Source of the DNA: Emiliania huxleyi CCMP1516
Taxonomy: Eukaryota > Haptophyta > Isochrysidales > Noelaerhabdaceae
Reading direction: 5' to 3'
Length of the DNA: 64,000 nucleotides
Assembly: GCF_000372725.1 (NCBI RefSeq)
Contig: NW_005200088.1
Coordinates: forward strand, 215,709 to 279,708
Below, piece by piece: positions 48,581-58,821 of the stretch; positions within the stretch are counted from its first letter, which is position 1; every line of letters begins with the position of its first letter. A program made the position numbers and the translations under genes. The notes below the pieces were generated by a model. The model searched no databases. It worked only from the letters and a program-made list of their open reading frames with translations, and was not told the origin of the DNA.

Positions 48581-49639
48581 ATGGACGTCCCGCGCCCAGC
48601 CTACGTCCCCTTCGCTCTCTCGGACGAGCAGTACGCCGCCATCCTGCGCGCGCCCGAGGCGCACCGCCGGTACGGCGTCCTTTCGCAGGCTCCGCCGGGC
48701 GCCTCGTCGTTTGGCACGCTCTACCTCCTCCGGCAGCAGGCGCCGGAGGAGGGCGCGCGGCCGGCGGCGCGAGCCGCGGCGAGCACCCGGCTGCTCTCCG
48801 ATGGCGTCACCACGCTCGCGCGTCGCGCGCCTTCCAAGCAAGGCGCCGGGAGCGCCGCCTCCATTGCGGCGCGGCCGGTGCGCGCCTTCTCCCTCTTTGT
48901 GCGCGCGCAGTCCGAGTCGCTCAAGCGCACGCAGCCCGACCAGGGCGCTGCCGCCGTCCGCAAGGCGGTGGAGGCGAGCTGGCAGTCCCTCTCCGATGCC
49001 CAGCGAGCGGTCTACGTGCAGGCCGCGCGCGAGCACAATGCCGGCATCCGCAAGAGGCAGGCCTTGGCGCCACCGAGCCAGCTGTGCACGCGGCACGAGC
49101 TCTGGCTCGAGGGCGGCGCCGCCAGCCCATTCTCCTCGTTGCTCCCCTCCTCCTCCTCCGCGCCGCCGCCGCGCCCCCAGCTCGTCCTCGTGCACGTGCT
49201 CGGCGAGCCCGCGATGCAGACCCTCACCGCGCCGCCAGTGGCAGTGCAGACCGCGGGCGCGCCAGCGCCGGCAGACGTGAGGACGATGCAGCTCCGCCTC
49301 GCGTGGCAGCCGGACCCGAGCATGATGGCCGCCGCCGCGCGGGCGCCCCAGATGATGGGCGCACAGCCGCGGACCGTGCAGACCGCGATTGTGCCTCCCG
49401 GCGGGCTGAGCGCGGCGGCGGCACTGCCCGCCTCGGCCGTGCTCCCCGGGGGCTGCCTTGCTCCACCGCCGCCCCTCGCCGTCGTGGAGCCCGCCCCTCA
49501 CCCATCCGCGCCGCCGACTCCTTCTCGCCGCCCCCCTCTGCCGCCCCGGCAGTCGCCCCGTCCCGGTTCGTCGCTGGCGCCGCCAGCTCAAGCCGGCAAC
49601 ACGACCACGGAGCAGGCAGGGGGGCAGCGAGAAGTTTGA
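48581..49639 (+). CDS. HMG-box protein
   Basis: ATG 48581 opens M-D-V-P-R-P-A-Y-V-P-F-A-L-S-D-E-Q-Y, a 352-residue frame without introns. Residues ~105-165 form an HMG-box: R-A-F-S-L-F-V-R-A-Q-S-E-S-L-K-R, then A-V-E-A-S-W-Q-S-L-S-D-A-Q-R-A-V-Y and Q-A-A-R-E-H-N-A-G. The aromatic, W and Y positions match the three-helix DNA-bending fold. The rest is Ala/Pro/Ser-rich and likely disordered, ending near G-G-Q-R-E-V. The 5' flank carries dispersed repeat A, as does the promoter at 19.7 kb. Likely a nuclear chromatin or transcription factor; no specific target can be inferred. Confidence 0.75.
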   Translation: MDVPRPAYVPFALSDEQYAAILRAPEAHRRYGVLSQAPPGASSFGTLYLLRQQAPEEGARPAARAAASTRLLSDGVTTLARRAPSKQGAGSAASIAARPVRAFSLFVRAQSESLKRTQPDQGAAAVRKAVEASWQSLSDAQRAVYVQAAREHNAGIRKRQALAPPSQLCTRHELWLEGGAASPFSSLLPSSSSAPPPRPQLVLVHVLGEPAMQTLTAPPVAVQTAGAPAPADVRTMQLRLAWQPDPSMMAAAARAPQMMGAQPRTVQTAIVPPGGLSAAAALPASAVLPGGCLAPPPPLAVVEPAPHPSAPPTPSRRPPLPPRQSPRPGSSLAPPAQAGNTTTEQAGGQREV

Positions 49640-50118
49640 TGTTGCTTACGCGATTGCCGACTGAGCGCTGTGTCCAATTCGAACTCGGCGTCCGATCTCG
49701 ATGATCAGCATTCCGCTTGCGAGAGAGAGAGAGCGGGTCGCATCACAAACCGCTTCCACGGCCGTTCGATTCATGGGATGGCTGGCAGCATCATCCGACT
49801 TGGGCAAAAGCAGGGGAGGGAGAGGGGGCGGAGTGAAGACGGCCGCTGGCTACACCGGCGCGAATGCAACGAGGGCAGCGGGCCACAGCACAGGCTTATA
49901 TGTGAGAGGGAAGAGCCAGAAGCCGTCTTCATTTGACCTGCGAGTCTCCGACTTCAAGAAGATTCCCGGCTTCAACTATGTGCTGTGTACGTGTCGACAG
50001 AGGACGAGCACACGTACAACTCACATGAGGTAGGTTGATGTTATTACACAGTAGTCGAACTTGAGGGCAAAAAAGAGAATATATATTTCCCCCTCTGATG
50101 GTCCTGTGCCGCCGGCGC
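49640..50118. other. Interval with no firm gene
   Basis: A plus frame ending at 50033 contains S-S-F-D-L-R-V-S-D-F-K-K-I-P-G-F-N-Y, which looks protein-like but is short and has no clear partner exon. I do not call it a gene. Confidence 0.35.
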
Positions 50119-50604
50119 GCGCCGCCGCCGGCCTGCGGTGCAAAAGCCTGTCTTGAGATTCTGTGCAGCGGCGGGTAACGCCAGCCAGCGCGGTGGTCTC
50201 TGGGCGCGACGCGCGAGAAGCAGCGCTGTCAGCGTCGCGCAGGCAGGAGGCTGCCGGGGAGGCAAGGGGATGCGGGCGCGCGAAAGCTGCGAGTGGAGGC
50301 TCGGCGGTGTGAGGAGGAAGGCGGCGGCGCGCTGCCTGCACCGGCCTCTCGGGCCTTGCCAAAAAAGAAACAAGCACGGGCACACTAAGTTTCGATTAGT
50401 CACCTCACAACGCTTTTTGCGCGCAAGAGAGTGCGTGAGAGAGACACGGCTCGATGCCGCTCCTCGTCTACTTCGCGCGCCGGTGGCGTGTCGCGCCGCG
50501 TCGTTTGCTTGATGGCCGCGCCCACACCGGCAGCAGCGCCATGGAACGCCCTACAGCTACACGCCGCTGCGGATATCATACGCGTGGGTCTTTTCACCAG
50601 CACG

Positions 50605-51715
50605 CTATACCAACCCCCCTCTGAGCCGTCTCTCCCACCTCCCCCAGAGCTCGAGGTCGCTCCGCAGGATGCGTCTCACGGCCGCAGCCTCGTCCTCCGG
50701 CAAGGCCCCATGGCGCTTGCTGGTGCTGCCGCCGGTGCTGCCGGCCGCCGCCAACCGCGGCCCCTTTTGCGCCGCCAGCCATGGGTCGTCAAGCCACGCG
50801 CCTAAGGTTCGGAGAGAGCCAAAGCTGCCAGCGCTGCACACCGCAGCTGAAGCGCGGGCCCGCTTCACCCAGCCGCGCAAAGGGGCGCTCCGCCGCCAAG
50901 TCCACCTCGGTGGGTGAGGGAGGCGGGAGGGCTGAGGAAGAGGGCGATCGTGGCACGTAAAGTAGTAGGCCAGGAAGTCGAGGTGGCAAGGGGGCGAGCG
51001 GTCGAGGGGGCGAGAGGGCGGGCAAGGCGAGGCGGGTGGATGCCGCACCTCGACCAGCATCACAAAGATGGACCGCAAGTACGCATCCGCCAGCTGCGGG
51101 GGCGGGGGAGGGGTGGGTGACGTCCATCGGGCGTGCGCTTTGCGGCCACGGGTGCGAGAGCGGGCCGCCTCGACCGCCGCATTCTTGGCGCTCTGCGAGC
51201 GGCGCCAGAGGTCGGCCGACTGGGCCGCGAGCAGGTGGGCGCCCTTTGGCGCAAAGGTCTGCGTGTAGACGTCGCCGACGTACGCGCCGTAGGCGGCCTA
51301 CTCGCACGCAACTGTGATGGCGACGGCCTCCACTCGCGCGCACTTGAGTCGCAGGTTTGCGCGCGAGGCTCATATTTGGGCAGGCGAGCCGCGCGTCCGC
51401 TTCCTCGCCGCACTGGCGGCCAGCGCCGCCGCAGCTGACGCAGTGGAAGGCGTGCACGGAGAGGAGGCGGTCGATCGGGTGGCGCAGCATCGTGAAGTAG
51501 CGGCACGGCCGACTCGGCGGCGCGCGCTCGCAAAAGTGGACCGACGGGCGTTGGCGGTTGGTGAGCAGGCAGTGCAACTGCTCCGTCCCCTCGAGCTCGT
51601 AGCAGCTCGGGCCGTTCCACGTCGCAGCGTACCTACGCACCTAAGCGCTTCGGCTGGCTTGGGCAGCGAGGAGGACCTAGGCAGGGCGCTGTGGCACGCA
51701 CGGCTCGACGTAGAG
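50605..51715 (-). CDS. Sulfotransferase-like protein, partial (start lost at the gap)
   Basis: The minus strand from the gap edge reads L-E-G-T-E-Q-L-H-C-L-L-T-N, then C-R-Y-F-T-M-L-R-H-P-I-D-R-L-L-S-V-H-A-F-H-C, the 3'-phosphate-binding motif region of family 2 (HS 2-O type) sulfotransferases. Further exons give Y-V-G-D-V-Y-T-Q-T-F-A-P-K-G (near 51280) and, after an intron, F-G-S-L-R-T-L-G-A-W-L-D-D-P-W and E-D-E-A-A-A-V-R-R-I-L-R-S-D-L-E-L-W, stopping at 50605. The 5'-phosphosulfate loop is missing, presumably within the gap. Likely a Golgi enzyme sulfating glycans. The last coding ~110 bp lies in the inverted repeat. Confidence 0.6.
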
Positions 51716-51720
51716 CGCCA

Positions 51721-51820
51721 NNNNNNNNNNNNNNNNNNNNNNNNNNNNNNNNNNNNNNNNNNNNNNNNNNNNNNNNNNNNNNNNNNNNNNNNNNNNNNNN
51801 NNNNNNNNNNNNNNNNNNNN
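51721..51820. other. Assembly gap of 100 N
   Basis: Exactly 100 N is the usual placeholder for a gap of unknown length. Confidence 0.99.
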
Positions 51821-51891
51821 ACCGGTTGCGATGCTCGAGCAGCCGGAGGATTCAAAAACTGAAAGCGCGCCTCGTTTTGGTGGCGAAAGAT

Positions 51892-52003
51892 GCGCCATGG
51901 GGCCTTGCCGGAGGACGAGGCTGCGGCCGTGAGACGCATCCTGCGGAGCGACCTCGAGCTCTGGGGGAGGTGGGAGAGACGGCTCAGAGGGGGGTTGGTA
52001 TAG
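51892..52003 (+). pseudogene. Second copy of the sulfotransferase C-terminal end
   Basis: It encodes the same R-H-G-A-L-P-E-D-E-A-A-A-V-R-R-I-L-R-S tail as the minus-strand gene, ending at the TAG 52001-52003. Upstream sequence before the gap is unrelated to the first copy. It may be a gene whose 5' part is in the gap, or an assembly duplicate. Confidence 0.5.
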
Positions 52004-52493
52004 CGTGCTGGTGAAAAGACCCACGCGTATGATATCCGCAGCGGCGTGTAGCTGTAGGGCGTTCCATGGCGCTGCTGCCGGTGTGGGCGCGGCCATCAAG
52101 CAAACGACGCGGCGCGACACGCCACCGGCGCGCGAAGTAGACGAGGAGCGGCATCGAGCCGTGTCTCTCTCACGCACTCTCTTGCGCGCAAAAAGCGTTG
52201 TGAGGTGACTAATCGAAACTTAGTGTGCCCGTGCTTGTTTCTTTTTTGGCAAGGCCCGAGAGGCCGGTGCAGGCAGCGCGCCGCCGCCTTCCTCCTCACA
52301 CCGCCGAGCCTCCACTCGCAGCTTTCGCGCGCCCGCATCCCCTTGCCTCCCCGGCAGCCTCCTGCCTGCGCGACGCTGACAGCGCTGCTTCTCGCGCGTC
52401 GCGCCCAGAGACCACCGCGCTGGCTGGCGTTACCCGCCGCTGCACAGAATCTCAAGACAGGCTTTTGCACCGCAGGCCGGCGGCGGCGCAGGA

Positions 52494-54450
52494 ATGGCGG
52501 GCACGTCCGATCTGGACCGCCAGATCGAGCAGCTGCGCCGCTGCGAGTACATCAAGGAGGCGGAGGTCAAAGCGCTCTGCGCAAAGGCTCGAGAGATCCT
52601 CGTCGAGGAGTCCAACGTGCAGAGGGTGGACGCGCCAGTCACGGTGCGCGCCGTAGCGCGAGAGCGGCTGGCTGCGGAGCAGGAGCGTGGGGGGCGCGGC
52701 CGCGCAGAGATGGCCGTAAAAAGGCCGGTGCGTGTGAGTCCGCTCGCGCGCAGCAGCTTCGCGGTTTGTGGCTTGCGGCTCTTGCAAGGGAGGGACGCAC
52801 GCGCTCCCCACTGCAGCCTGCGCTGCGCGCGCGCAGCGGCGGCAGCTGCAGCTGCGGCACGTGCCGCCGCGCGGAGAGTCGAGACATGGCTCCCGATCTC
52901 CCAGCCCACCTCGCTCTCTTCTCCCTCTACCAAGCCTGTGCCACGCCCTCCTGCGGCTGCAGATCTGCGGCGACATCCACGGCCAGTTCTACGATCTGAA
53001 GGAGCTCTTCAAGGTGGGCGGCGACGTGCCTGACGCCAACTACCTCTTCATGGGCGACTTTGTCGACCGCGGCTTCTACTCGGTCGAGACCTTCCTGCTG
53101 CTGCTTGCGCTCAAGGCTCGCCGCGCCCGCGCCGCTTCCGAGACGCTTCCGAGACGCTTCCTCGACACTGCAGGGAGGAGCGCCGCGTCTGGAGCGGGAG
53201 GGCCCGAGGGGCTTGGCGGCCGCGCGGGCGGTCCCGGAGCGCTCGCGAGCGACAGCGCCGCTCGAACGCTTGGCACACTTCTTCGCGCGCCCACCTACAC
53301 CGCCGCCGCCCAGACACCCAGACACGCGCAAGGACGCGTGCAAGGACGCGTGCAAGACACGGCGAGACACGTCCAGCGCGGGAGCCAGTGCTGGCGGAGT
53401 GTGGCGGGTCGGGCCCAGCACGCGCGTCTTGCGTCGCAGGTGCGGTATCCGGACCGCATCACGTTGATCCGAGGCAACCACGAGTCGAGGCAGATCACGC
53501 AGGTGTACGGCTTTTATGATGAGTGCTTGCGCAAGTACGGCTCGGTCAACGTCTGGCGGTACTGCACGGAGATCTTCGACTACCTGTCGCTCTCGTCGCT
53601 GATCGAGGACAAGATCTTCTGCGTGCACGGCGGCCTCTCCCCCTCCATCAACACCCTCGACCAGATCCGCGTCATCGACCGGAAGCAGGCAGAGGGACAC
53701 CAAGACACCTCCAAGACACCTCCAAGACACCTCCAAGACACCTCCGGGACACCCTCAAGACACCTCCCCGAGAGCGTCCCTCGAGTCACCAAGACCATAT
53801 GCCGACACACCCCAACCTCCGCCCTTGCTACCGCCCTCTACGCCGCCCTCGCCACTGCCCTCCCCGCCACCCTCCCCACTGCCCTCACCTCCACGCCGCC
53901 ATATCTCCCCATATCTCCCCACGAGCAGGAGGTCCCTCACGACGGCGCGATGTGCGACCTGATGTGGTCCGACCCGGAGGACATCGACGGCTGGGGCTTG
54001 TCTCCGCGAGGCGCGACGCCTACCTCTCCGGCGGCGCCTGTCCAGGACACGTCCAGGACACGTGCAGGACACGGCCCCATATAGGCGCGGGCTACCTCTT
54101 TGGCGGCGACGTGGTCGCCCAGTTCAGCTCGACCAACTCGATCGACCTGATCGCGCGCGCGCACCAGTTGGTGAGAGAGGGGCACACACACACACGCTCG
54201 ACGGCACGCTCTCTCGGGCTGCACCTCGGCTGCACGTCGGCTACAGGTGATGGAGGGGTACAAGCACATGTTCAACGACACGCTGGTGACCGTCTGGTCG
54301 GCGCCAAACTACTGCTACCGCTGCGGCAACGTCGCCGCCATCCTCGAGCTGGACGAGCACCTCAACAAGAACTTCAAAATCTTCGAGGCGGCGCCGCAGG
54401 ACCAGCGCGGCGTCCCCGCGAAGAAGCCGGCGCCAGACTACTTTCTGTGA
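52494..54450 (+). CDS. PPP4C: Serine/threonine protein phosphatase 4 catalytic subunit
   Basis: Six exons give exactly 307 residues, the family's usual length: 52494-52643, 52963-53115, 53440-53688, 53929-54010, 54085-54170, 54247-54450. It starts [17 protein letters not shown] and shows the PPP metal and catalytic motifs G-D-I-H-G-Q, G-D-F-V-D-R-G, R-G-N-H-E-S-R, plus H-G-G-L-S-P and S-A-P-N-Y-C-Y-R-C. The tail D-Y-F-L is the methylation-type terminus. The opening and the P-K-K-P-like end fit PP4 rather than PP2A. Introns 1 and 5 start GT; introns 2, 3 and 4 only fit with GC at the 5' end. Intron 3 is an AGACACCTCC minisatellite plus CCCCATATCT units. PP4 acts in centrosome, DNA-damage and splicing control with regulatory subunits. 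Confidence 0.95.
53689..53928 (+). repeat. Intron 3 of PPP4C: AGACACCTCC minisatellite
   Basis: Five or more 11-mer units (CAAGACACCTC) at ~53695-53765 and two CCCCATATCT-type units at ~53900-53920 occupy the intron. Confidence 0.8.
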
Positions 54451-54784
54451 TCCCAGCGAGGGGAGAGGGGGTCCGGCCCCCCCTCCCACCTTCCTGGGTC
54501 CCGCGTGTCGAGTAGTGCATGGCGGCGGCGGCGGCGGGCGCCCGTGTGGAGAGCATTGTGTGAGACTCACTGGGACTGGGGGCGCAGTCCGCCGCCCGCC
54601 CCGCCCGTCTCCGTGACTGCATCCCCCGACGCCCGATTTCGCGCCCATTATTGTACGTTGAACGCGTTATTGCGCGCAGGCATGAGAGAAACCGACGTCC
54701 GGCTCGCGCGCGGCGCACTGAAAGAAAGAAAACAGCACGGCTCGCGAACGAAGGGGAGCACGCGCGCTTGGAGTTGTTCGACCG

Positions 54785-55981
54785 ATGGCCTCCCACCGCA
54801 TCGGCGCCCGCCTCTCGGGCCTCAATTCTGAGCAGCTGCTCCTAATCATCAAGGAGCAGGGTCCCTCACGCTCGCAGCTGTGCGCCATCATCGAGGCGCA
54901 GGCGGGCGCGAGCGCCGCCGCGCTGCGCGTGGCGGAGGAGCACGCCGCACGGCTCGTGGAGCAGCCCGAGTGGGTCCTCTCCGAGGTCCTCCTCTCGCCG
55001 GACCTCGCCCCGCACATCCTCGCCCAGCTGCCGACCAAGGCGCACGCCGCCAAGGGGACGTGCCACGCGTGGCGCCGCGGCTGGAAGGAGACGCTGAAGA
55101 AGCGCGAGAGGCTGCGCCTGCTCGTGATCGGCGGCGAAGACATCGATGGCGAGTTTGTCAACTCGACTGAGCGGTACGACCCGTCCACGAATGAGTGGGA
55201 GGGGGAGGCTGTGGCGTCAATACCTTCGGCACGAAAGTATGCCGGCATGGCGGTGCTCGATGGCAAGCTCTACGCGGTGGGCGTCGAGAGTGAGGCTGAC
55301 GGCGCAAATTCCAACCTGGTGGAGCGGTACGACCTGGCGACGAACGCGTGGGAGGAGGCGGCGCCGATGGTGACACCACGCGAGACCCACGCCGTGGCGG
55401 TGCTGGACGGCAATCTGTACGCTGTGGGCGGCGTCAACGAAGACGACGACGACGGCTTCCTCAGCTCGGTCGAGCGGTACGATCCGGCTGCCAATTCGTG
55501 GGAGGCGGTGGCGCCGATGACGGCGGCGCGAGAGGCTCTCGGTGTGGCGGTGCTCGACGGCGAGCTATACGCTGTGGGAGGCTACAACGACGACGAGTAC
55601 CTCAGCTCGGTCGAGCGGTACGACCCGGCGACGAATGCGTGGGAGGCGGTGGCGCCGATGGCGGTCGAGCGGGTTGCTCCCGCCGCGGCGGTGCTAGACG
55701 GCAAGCTGTACGCTGTTGGAGGCTACGGCGCCGGCGCCCTCAGCTCGGTCGAGCGGTATGATCCCGCCACGAACGCGTGGGAGGCGGTGGCGCCGATGGC
55801 GACGGCTCGGAGTCATCTCGCTGTGGCAGTGCTCGACGACAAGCTGTACGCTGTGGGCGGACAGGATCATGCCTACAACGCCCTCAGCTCGGTGGAGCGG
55901 TACGACCCGGCCGAGAATGCGTGGGAGGCTGTGGCGCCGCTGGCGGTGGCGCGGGCCTCTCCCGGATCTGTTTTGATGTAG
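54785..55981 (+). CDS. F-box-like kelch-repeat protein, paralogue 2
   Basis: ATG 54785 opens the same M-A-S-H-R-I-G-A-R-L-S-G-L as paralogue 1, and the first ~100 residues differ only at a few positions. The degenerate F-box (Q-L-P-T-K-A-H-A-A-K-G) is kept. The kelch region is longer, with five to six blades: L-D-G-K-L-Y-A-V-G, L-D-G-N-L-Y-A-V-G-G, G-E-L-Y-A-V-G-G-Y-N-D, G-K-L-Y-A-V-G-G-Y-G and D-K-L-Y-A-V-G-G-Q-D. It ends A-S-P-G-S-V-L-M at 398 residues with no intron. The probable role is an SCF-type substrate receptor. It lies 21 kb from and opposite to paralogue 1. Confidence 0.85.
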   Translation: MASHRIGARLSGLNSEQLLLIIKEQGPSRSQLCAIIEAQAGASAAALRVAEEHAARLVEQPEWVLSEVLLSPDLAPHILAQLPTKAHAAKGTCHAWRRGWKETLKKRERLRLLVIGGEDIDGEFVNSTERYDPSTNEWEGEAVASIPSARKYAGMAVLDGKLYAVGVESEADGANSNLVERYDLATNAWEEAAPMVTPRETHAVAVLDGNLYAVGGVNEDDDDGFLSSVERYDPAANSWEAVAPMTAAREALGVAVLDGELYAVGGYNDDEYLSSVERYDPATNAWEAVAPMAVERVAPAAAVLDGKLYAVGGYGAGALSSVERYDPATNAWEAVAPMATARSHLAVAVLDDKLYAVGGQDHAYNALSSVERYDPAENAWEAVAPLAVARASPGSVLM

Positions 55982-56129
55982 CCTGTTCCACACAAAAGCA
56001 CAAACCGACATTGTACGTGAGCACAGCGACTGACTCTTAACCGCAATCTGACCCTACAACCAACAGTCGACAAATCCGGCGCTCGTCCACGCAGCCTCTC
56101 GCCGCTGCCTCGCTGTGAGCGGCCCCACC

Positions 56130-58066
56130 ATGTGGCCATCGGACGCTCCGTTCCAGGACGGCGACGAGGTGCAGCTGACCAACCTCTCCAAGGCCCACCT
56201 CAACGGCGCACGCGGCGTCGCCGTCGGCTACGATGCAGAGCGCGGTCGCATCTCTGTGCGGCTCGTCGATGGCGGGCCGCCTCTCGCGGTCCGGCCAGCC
56301 AACCTGGTCAAGGCGGCGCCGCTGGCCGCCGAGGAGGAGGGCGGAGCGACGGACGACGAAGCGGAGCATGCGGCGTGGCTCGCAGCGCTTCCGCAGATGA
56401 CGGCGACGCAGCTCGGTGCACAGAGAGAGCGAGCGAGTCCCGGAGCCGGGCTCTGAGGGAGGGCGAGGAGGACACTCGACCTCGCTCCCCGCGCAGGCGC
56501 CGAGCTGCTCGAGGCCGCGCGGTACGGCGAGGAGCGCGAGGTCGGCGAGCTGCTCGCAGCAAAGGCGGACGTGAACCACCTCGACGGTGGAGGCAGCGCC
56601 GCTCCGCACCCTCCACCCCTATCCCGAACCCGAACCCGCGCCCGAGCCGTACCTATCACCAACCCTAGGCAACACCGCGCTGCACCGCGCCTGCGCCAAC
56701 GGGCACGTCGCCGTGGTGCAGCAACTGGCGGCGGCGGGCGCTGCGCTGCTCGCCAACGAGTCTGGCAACTCGCCGCTCCACTGGGCGGTCCAGCACGCCT
56801 CGGCGCCGCTGGTGGCGGCGGTGCTGCAGGCGGGTCCCTGGCCCCTGGCCCCTAGCCCTAACTGCAGCCTTAGAACAAACTCACCCCGGTGGCGGCTGCA
56901 GGCGTTCCCTGGCGCCGACGTCCTCGCCCGCAACGCGTTTGGAAAGTCGGTCTCAACAGAGGCGTTCGCTCGCAACGTGCCCGAGATCGTCGACGCGGCG
57001 CGCCTCGCCTCTGCGCCTCTCCGGGACCAGAGGAGCCCTTCTCTGCACCTTCTCCGACCCTTCCGGTAGGTGCTCGACGCGCCGCCTCCCTGCAGGAGCC
57101 TTGCCTGACACCCTTCTCGCAGCCGCCTTTTGAGCCTCCCTGCAGGTGCTTGCACATGACTCTGCGGCGGCGCTCGACCCCGAGGCGAACGCCGCGACGC
57201 CGGACGCGCTGACTAGCGAGCTCCCCCCCCCTTCCTTCCTCCTGCTCCTCTCGTTCCCATCGTCATCGCGTGTTCTCACTGTGTGCTAGGCGAGCTCACT
57301 CACTCCTTCCTCCTGCCCGCCTGCGGCAGCGGCGACCCGATGGCGCGGACGGCTGCAAGCGCCGCCCTCCCCTCCGCCGGCGTCTCTTCACACCTCCGGC
57401 CGTGAAGCAGGTCCGGCTGCGCTGCCGCGAGCTCTCCTCCATCGGCGGCGACGACCCGTCGGCTGTGATTGGCGCGACGCCAAACGACGACCGCACCGGG
57501 CTGCAGATCTGGCGAGAGGGAGCCGAGAGGGAGCCGAGAGATAGCCGAGAGATAGCCGAGCGGGCTGCTGCTCGCCATTGCTGTTCCCGCGGGTATTGCT
57601 TCTTCACGCCGTGACTCTTCCTCACACCGCCCGCCCCGCAGGTCCGCCTCGCTGCTGCTGGCTCGCTGGGTCTGCGAGCTGCGACCACGCCTGCGGGGCA
57701 GGCGAGTACTCGAGCTCGGCTATCCCCACATCTCCCCCTATCTCCCCATATCTCCCCATATCTCCCCCTATCTCCTGCGGGACAGGCGAGTACTCGAGCT
57801 CGGTGCGGGCTGTGGACTGCCCGGCCTCGCCGCCGCCGCCGCCGGCGCCGCCGCGACGGCCATCAGCGACCAGCTTCTCCCTCCTGATGAATGATGGGTG
57901 GGGTTCTCACCCATCAGGCGCCGCCACGACGACCATCACCGACCTCGCCGACCACACCATGCGCAACATCGAGCACAACATCGACCTCAACCGCAGCGGC
58001 GGCACCGGCGCAACGCGGGGCGAGGGAGCGGCGGACGCCACAGCGGTGGCGGGGGGAGCTGCGGCG

Positions 58067-58097
<31 letters not shown>

Positions 58098-58821
58098 GTG
58101 GGTCGGTGGGGGGGGAGGAGGATCGGGAGGCGGGTGGGGCGGCTGGGGGGCGCATGACCGCAGCGGTGGTGGACTGGGGGGACGCTGCGACCTGGCCGAG
58201 CGGTGCAGACATCGTCCTCGGGTCAGACCTCGTCTACGCGCGGGAGGCGGTGCCGCAGCTGCTCGCGCTGCTGCCTGCGCTGCTGCCGGAGGGGGGGGGA
58301 GGCGCCTTTTACTACGTCGCGCCGGAGACGGACCGGCTGGGAGAGGTGGAGTTCTTGGACGGCCTAGTCGGCCTGGGCTGGTACCGCACGGAGGAGGCCG
58401 TGCCCCATCGCTTCATGGACAACGTCCTCGACGGTGCACACCTCGCCCTCGCACCGCGTCCTCCTCTCCTGCACTTGCCCCCAGCGCACCGCCTCGGGCC
58501 TCGACCCCCCCCCACCCGCCCTCGCCCCTCCTCTCCCCCTCCTCTCCACCCCTGCCCCTCTGACCCCTCCCGAACCCAGCGCCCCGCAGAGCCGCTTCGT
58601 GAACAGCCGCATACCTTGAACAGCCGCACGCTGTGAACAGGCGTCGCCAACGAGGACTTCCGCAACCTCTTCCCCGAGTTAGCCACTCGCACCTACACCC
58701 TCTACACCTTCACCCGCCACCCGCCGCCCACGCAGAGCGCGCCCTCGCTCGCCGCCGCCGTCCCGCTCCCCGGCTTCGCCATCGCCGCCGCCGCCGCCGT
58801 CCGCCAGCCGGACCACGACTA
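56130..58821 (+). CDS. Ankyrin-repeat / METTL21-type lysine methyltransferase gene, multi-exon
   Basis: ATG 56130 opens M-W-P-S-D-A-P-F-Q-D-G-D-E-V-Q-L-T-N-L, a small SH3-like segment. Exons then give ankyrin repeats (L-L-E-A-A-R-Y-G-E-E-R-E-V-G-E-L-L; G-N-T-A-L-H-R-A-C-A-N-G-H-V-A-V-V-Q-Q-L; G-N-S-P-L-H-W-A-V-Q). From ~57412 come D-D-R-T-G-L-Q-I-W, L-L-L-A-R-W-V-C-E-L, R-V-L-E-L-G (SAM motif I), G-L-P-G-L-A-A-A, I-T-D-L-A-D-H-T-M, V-V-D-W-G-D, D-I-V-L-G-S-D-L-V-Y and F-Y-Y-V-A-P-E-T-D-R, typical of Methyltransf_16. The last exon ends V-R-Q-P-D-H-D (stop 58819-58821). Whether the two halves form one transcript needs RNA data. Two introns carry downstream-exon copies. Predicted protein-lysine methylation. 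Confidence 0.65.
57699..57944 (+). repeat. Two exon-copy introns in the methyltransferase gene
   Basis: CAGGCGAGTACTCGAGCTCG at 57699 recurs at 57783 around CCCCATATCT units (offset 84). Bases 57844-57871 recur at 57917-57944 with three differences (offset 73). Confidence 0.8.

Larger units (their letters stand above)
50119..52489. repeat. 598-bp inverted repeat around a gap-containing spacer
   Basis: Left arm 50119-50716 and right arm 51892-52489 read as exact reverse complements wherever I compared them, including two pairs of identical predicted peptides. The spacer (1175 bp) contains the 100-N gap. The right arm ends 4 bp before the PP4 start codon, so the left arm holds a second copy of that promoter without the gene. 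Confidence 0.9.

Noticed and set aside
51314-52177. Open frames running through the N gap
   Set aside because: The unknown bases create false continuity; nothing can be claimed across them.
50138-52470. Pairs of identical short ORFs (67, 124 and 120 codons) in the two inverted arms
   Set aside because: Their identity reflects the DNA duplication; they overlap promoter and 3' flank sequence and show no protein features.
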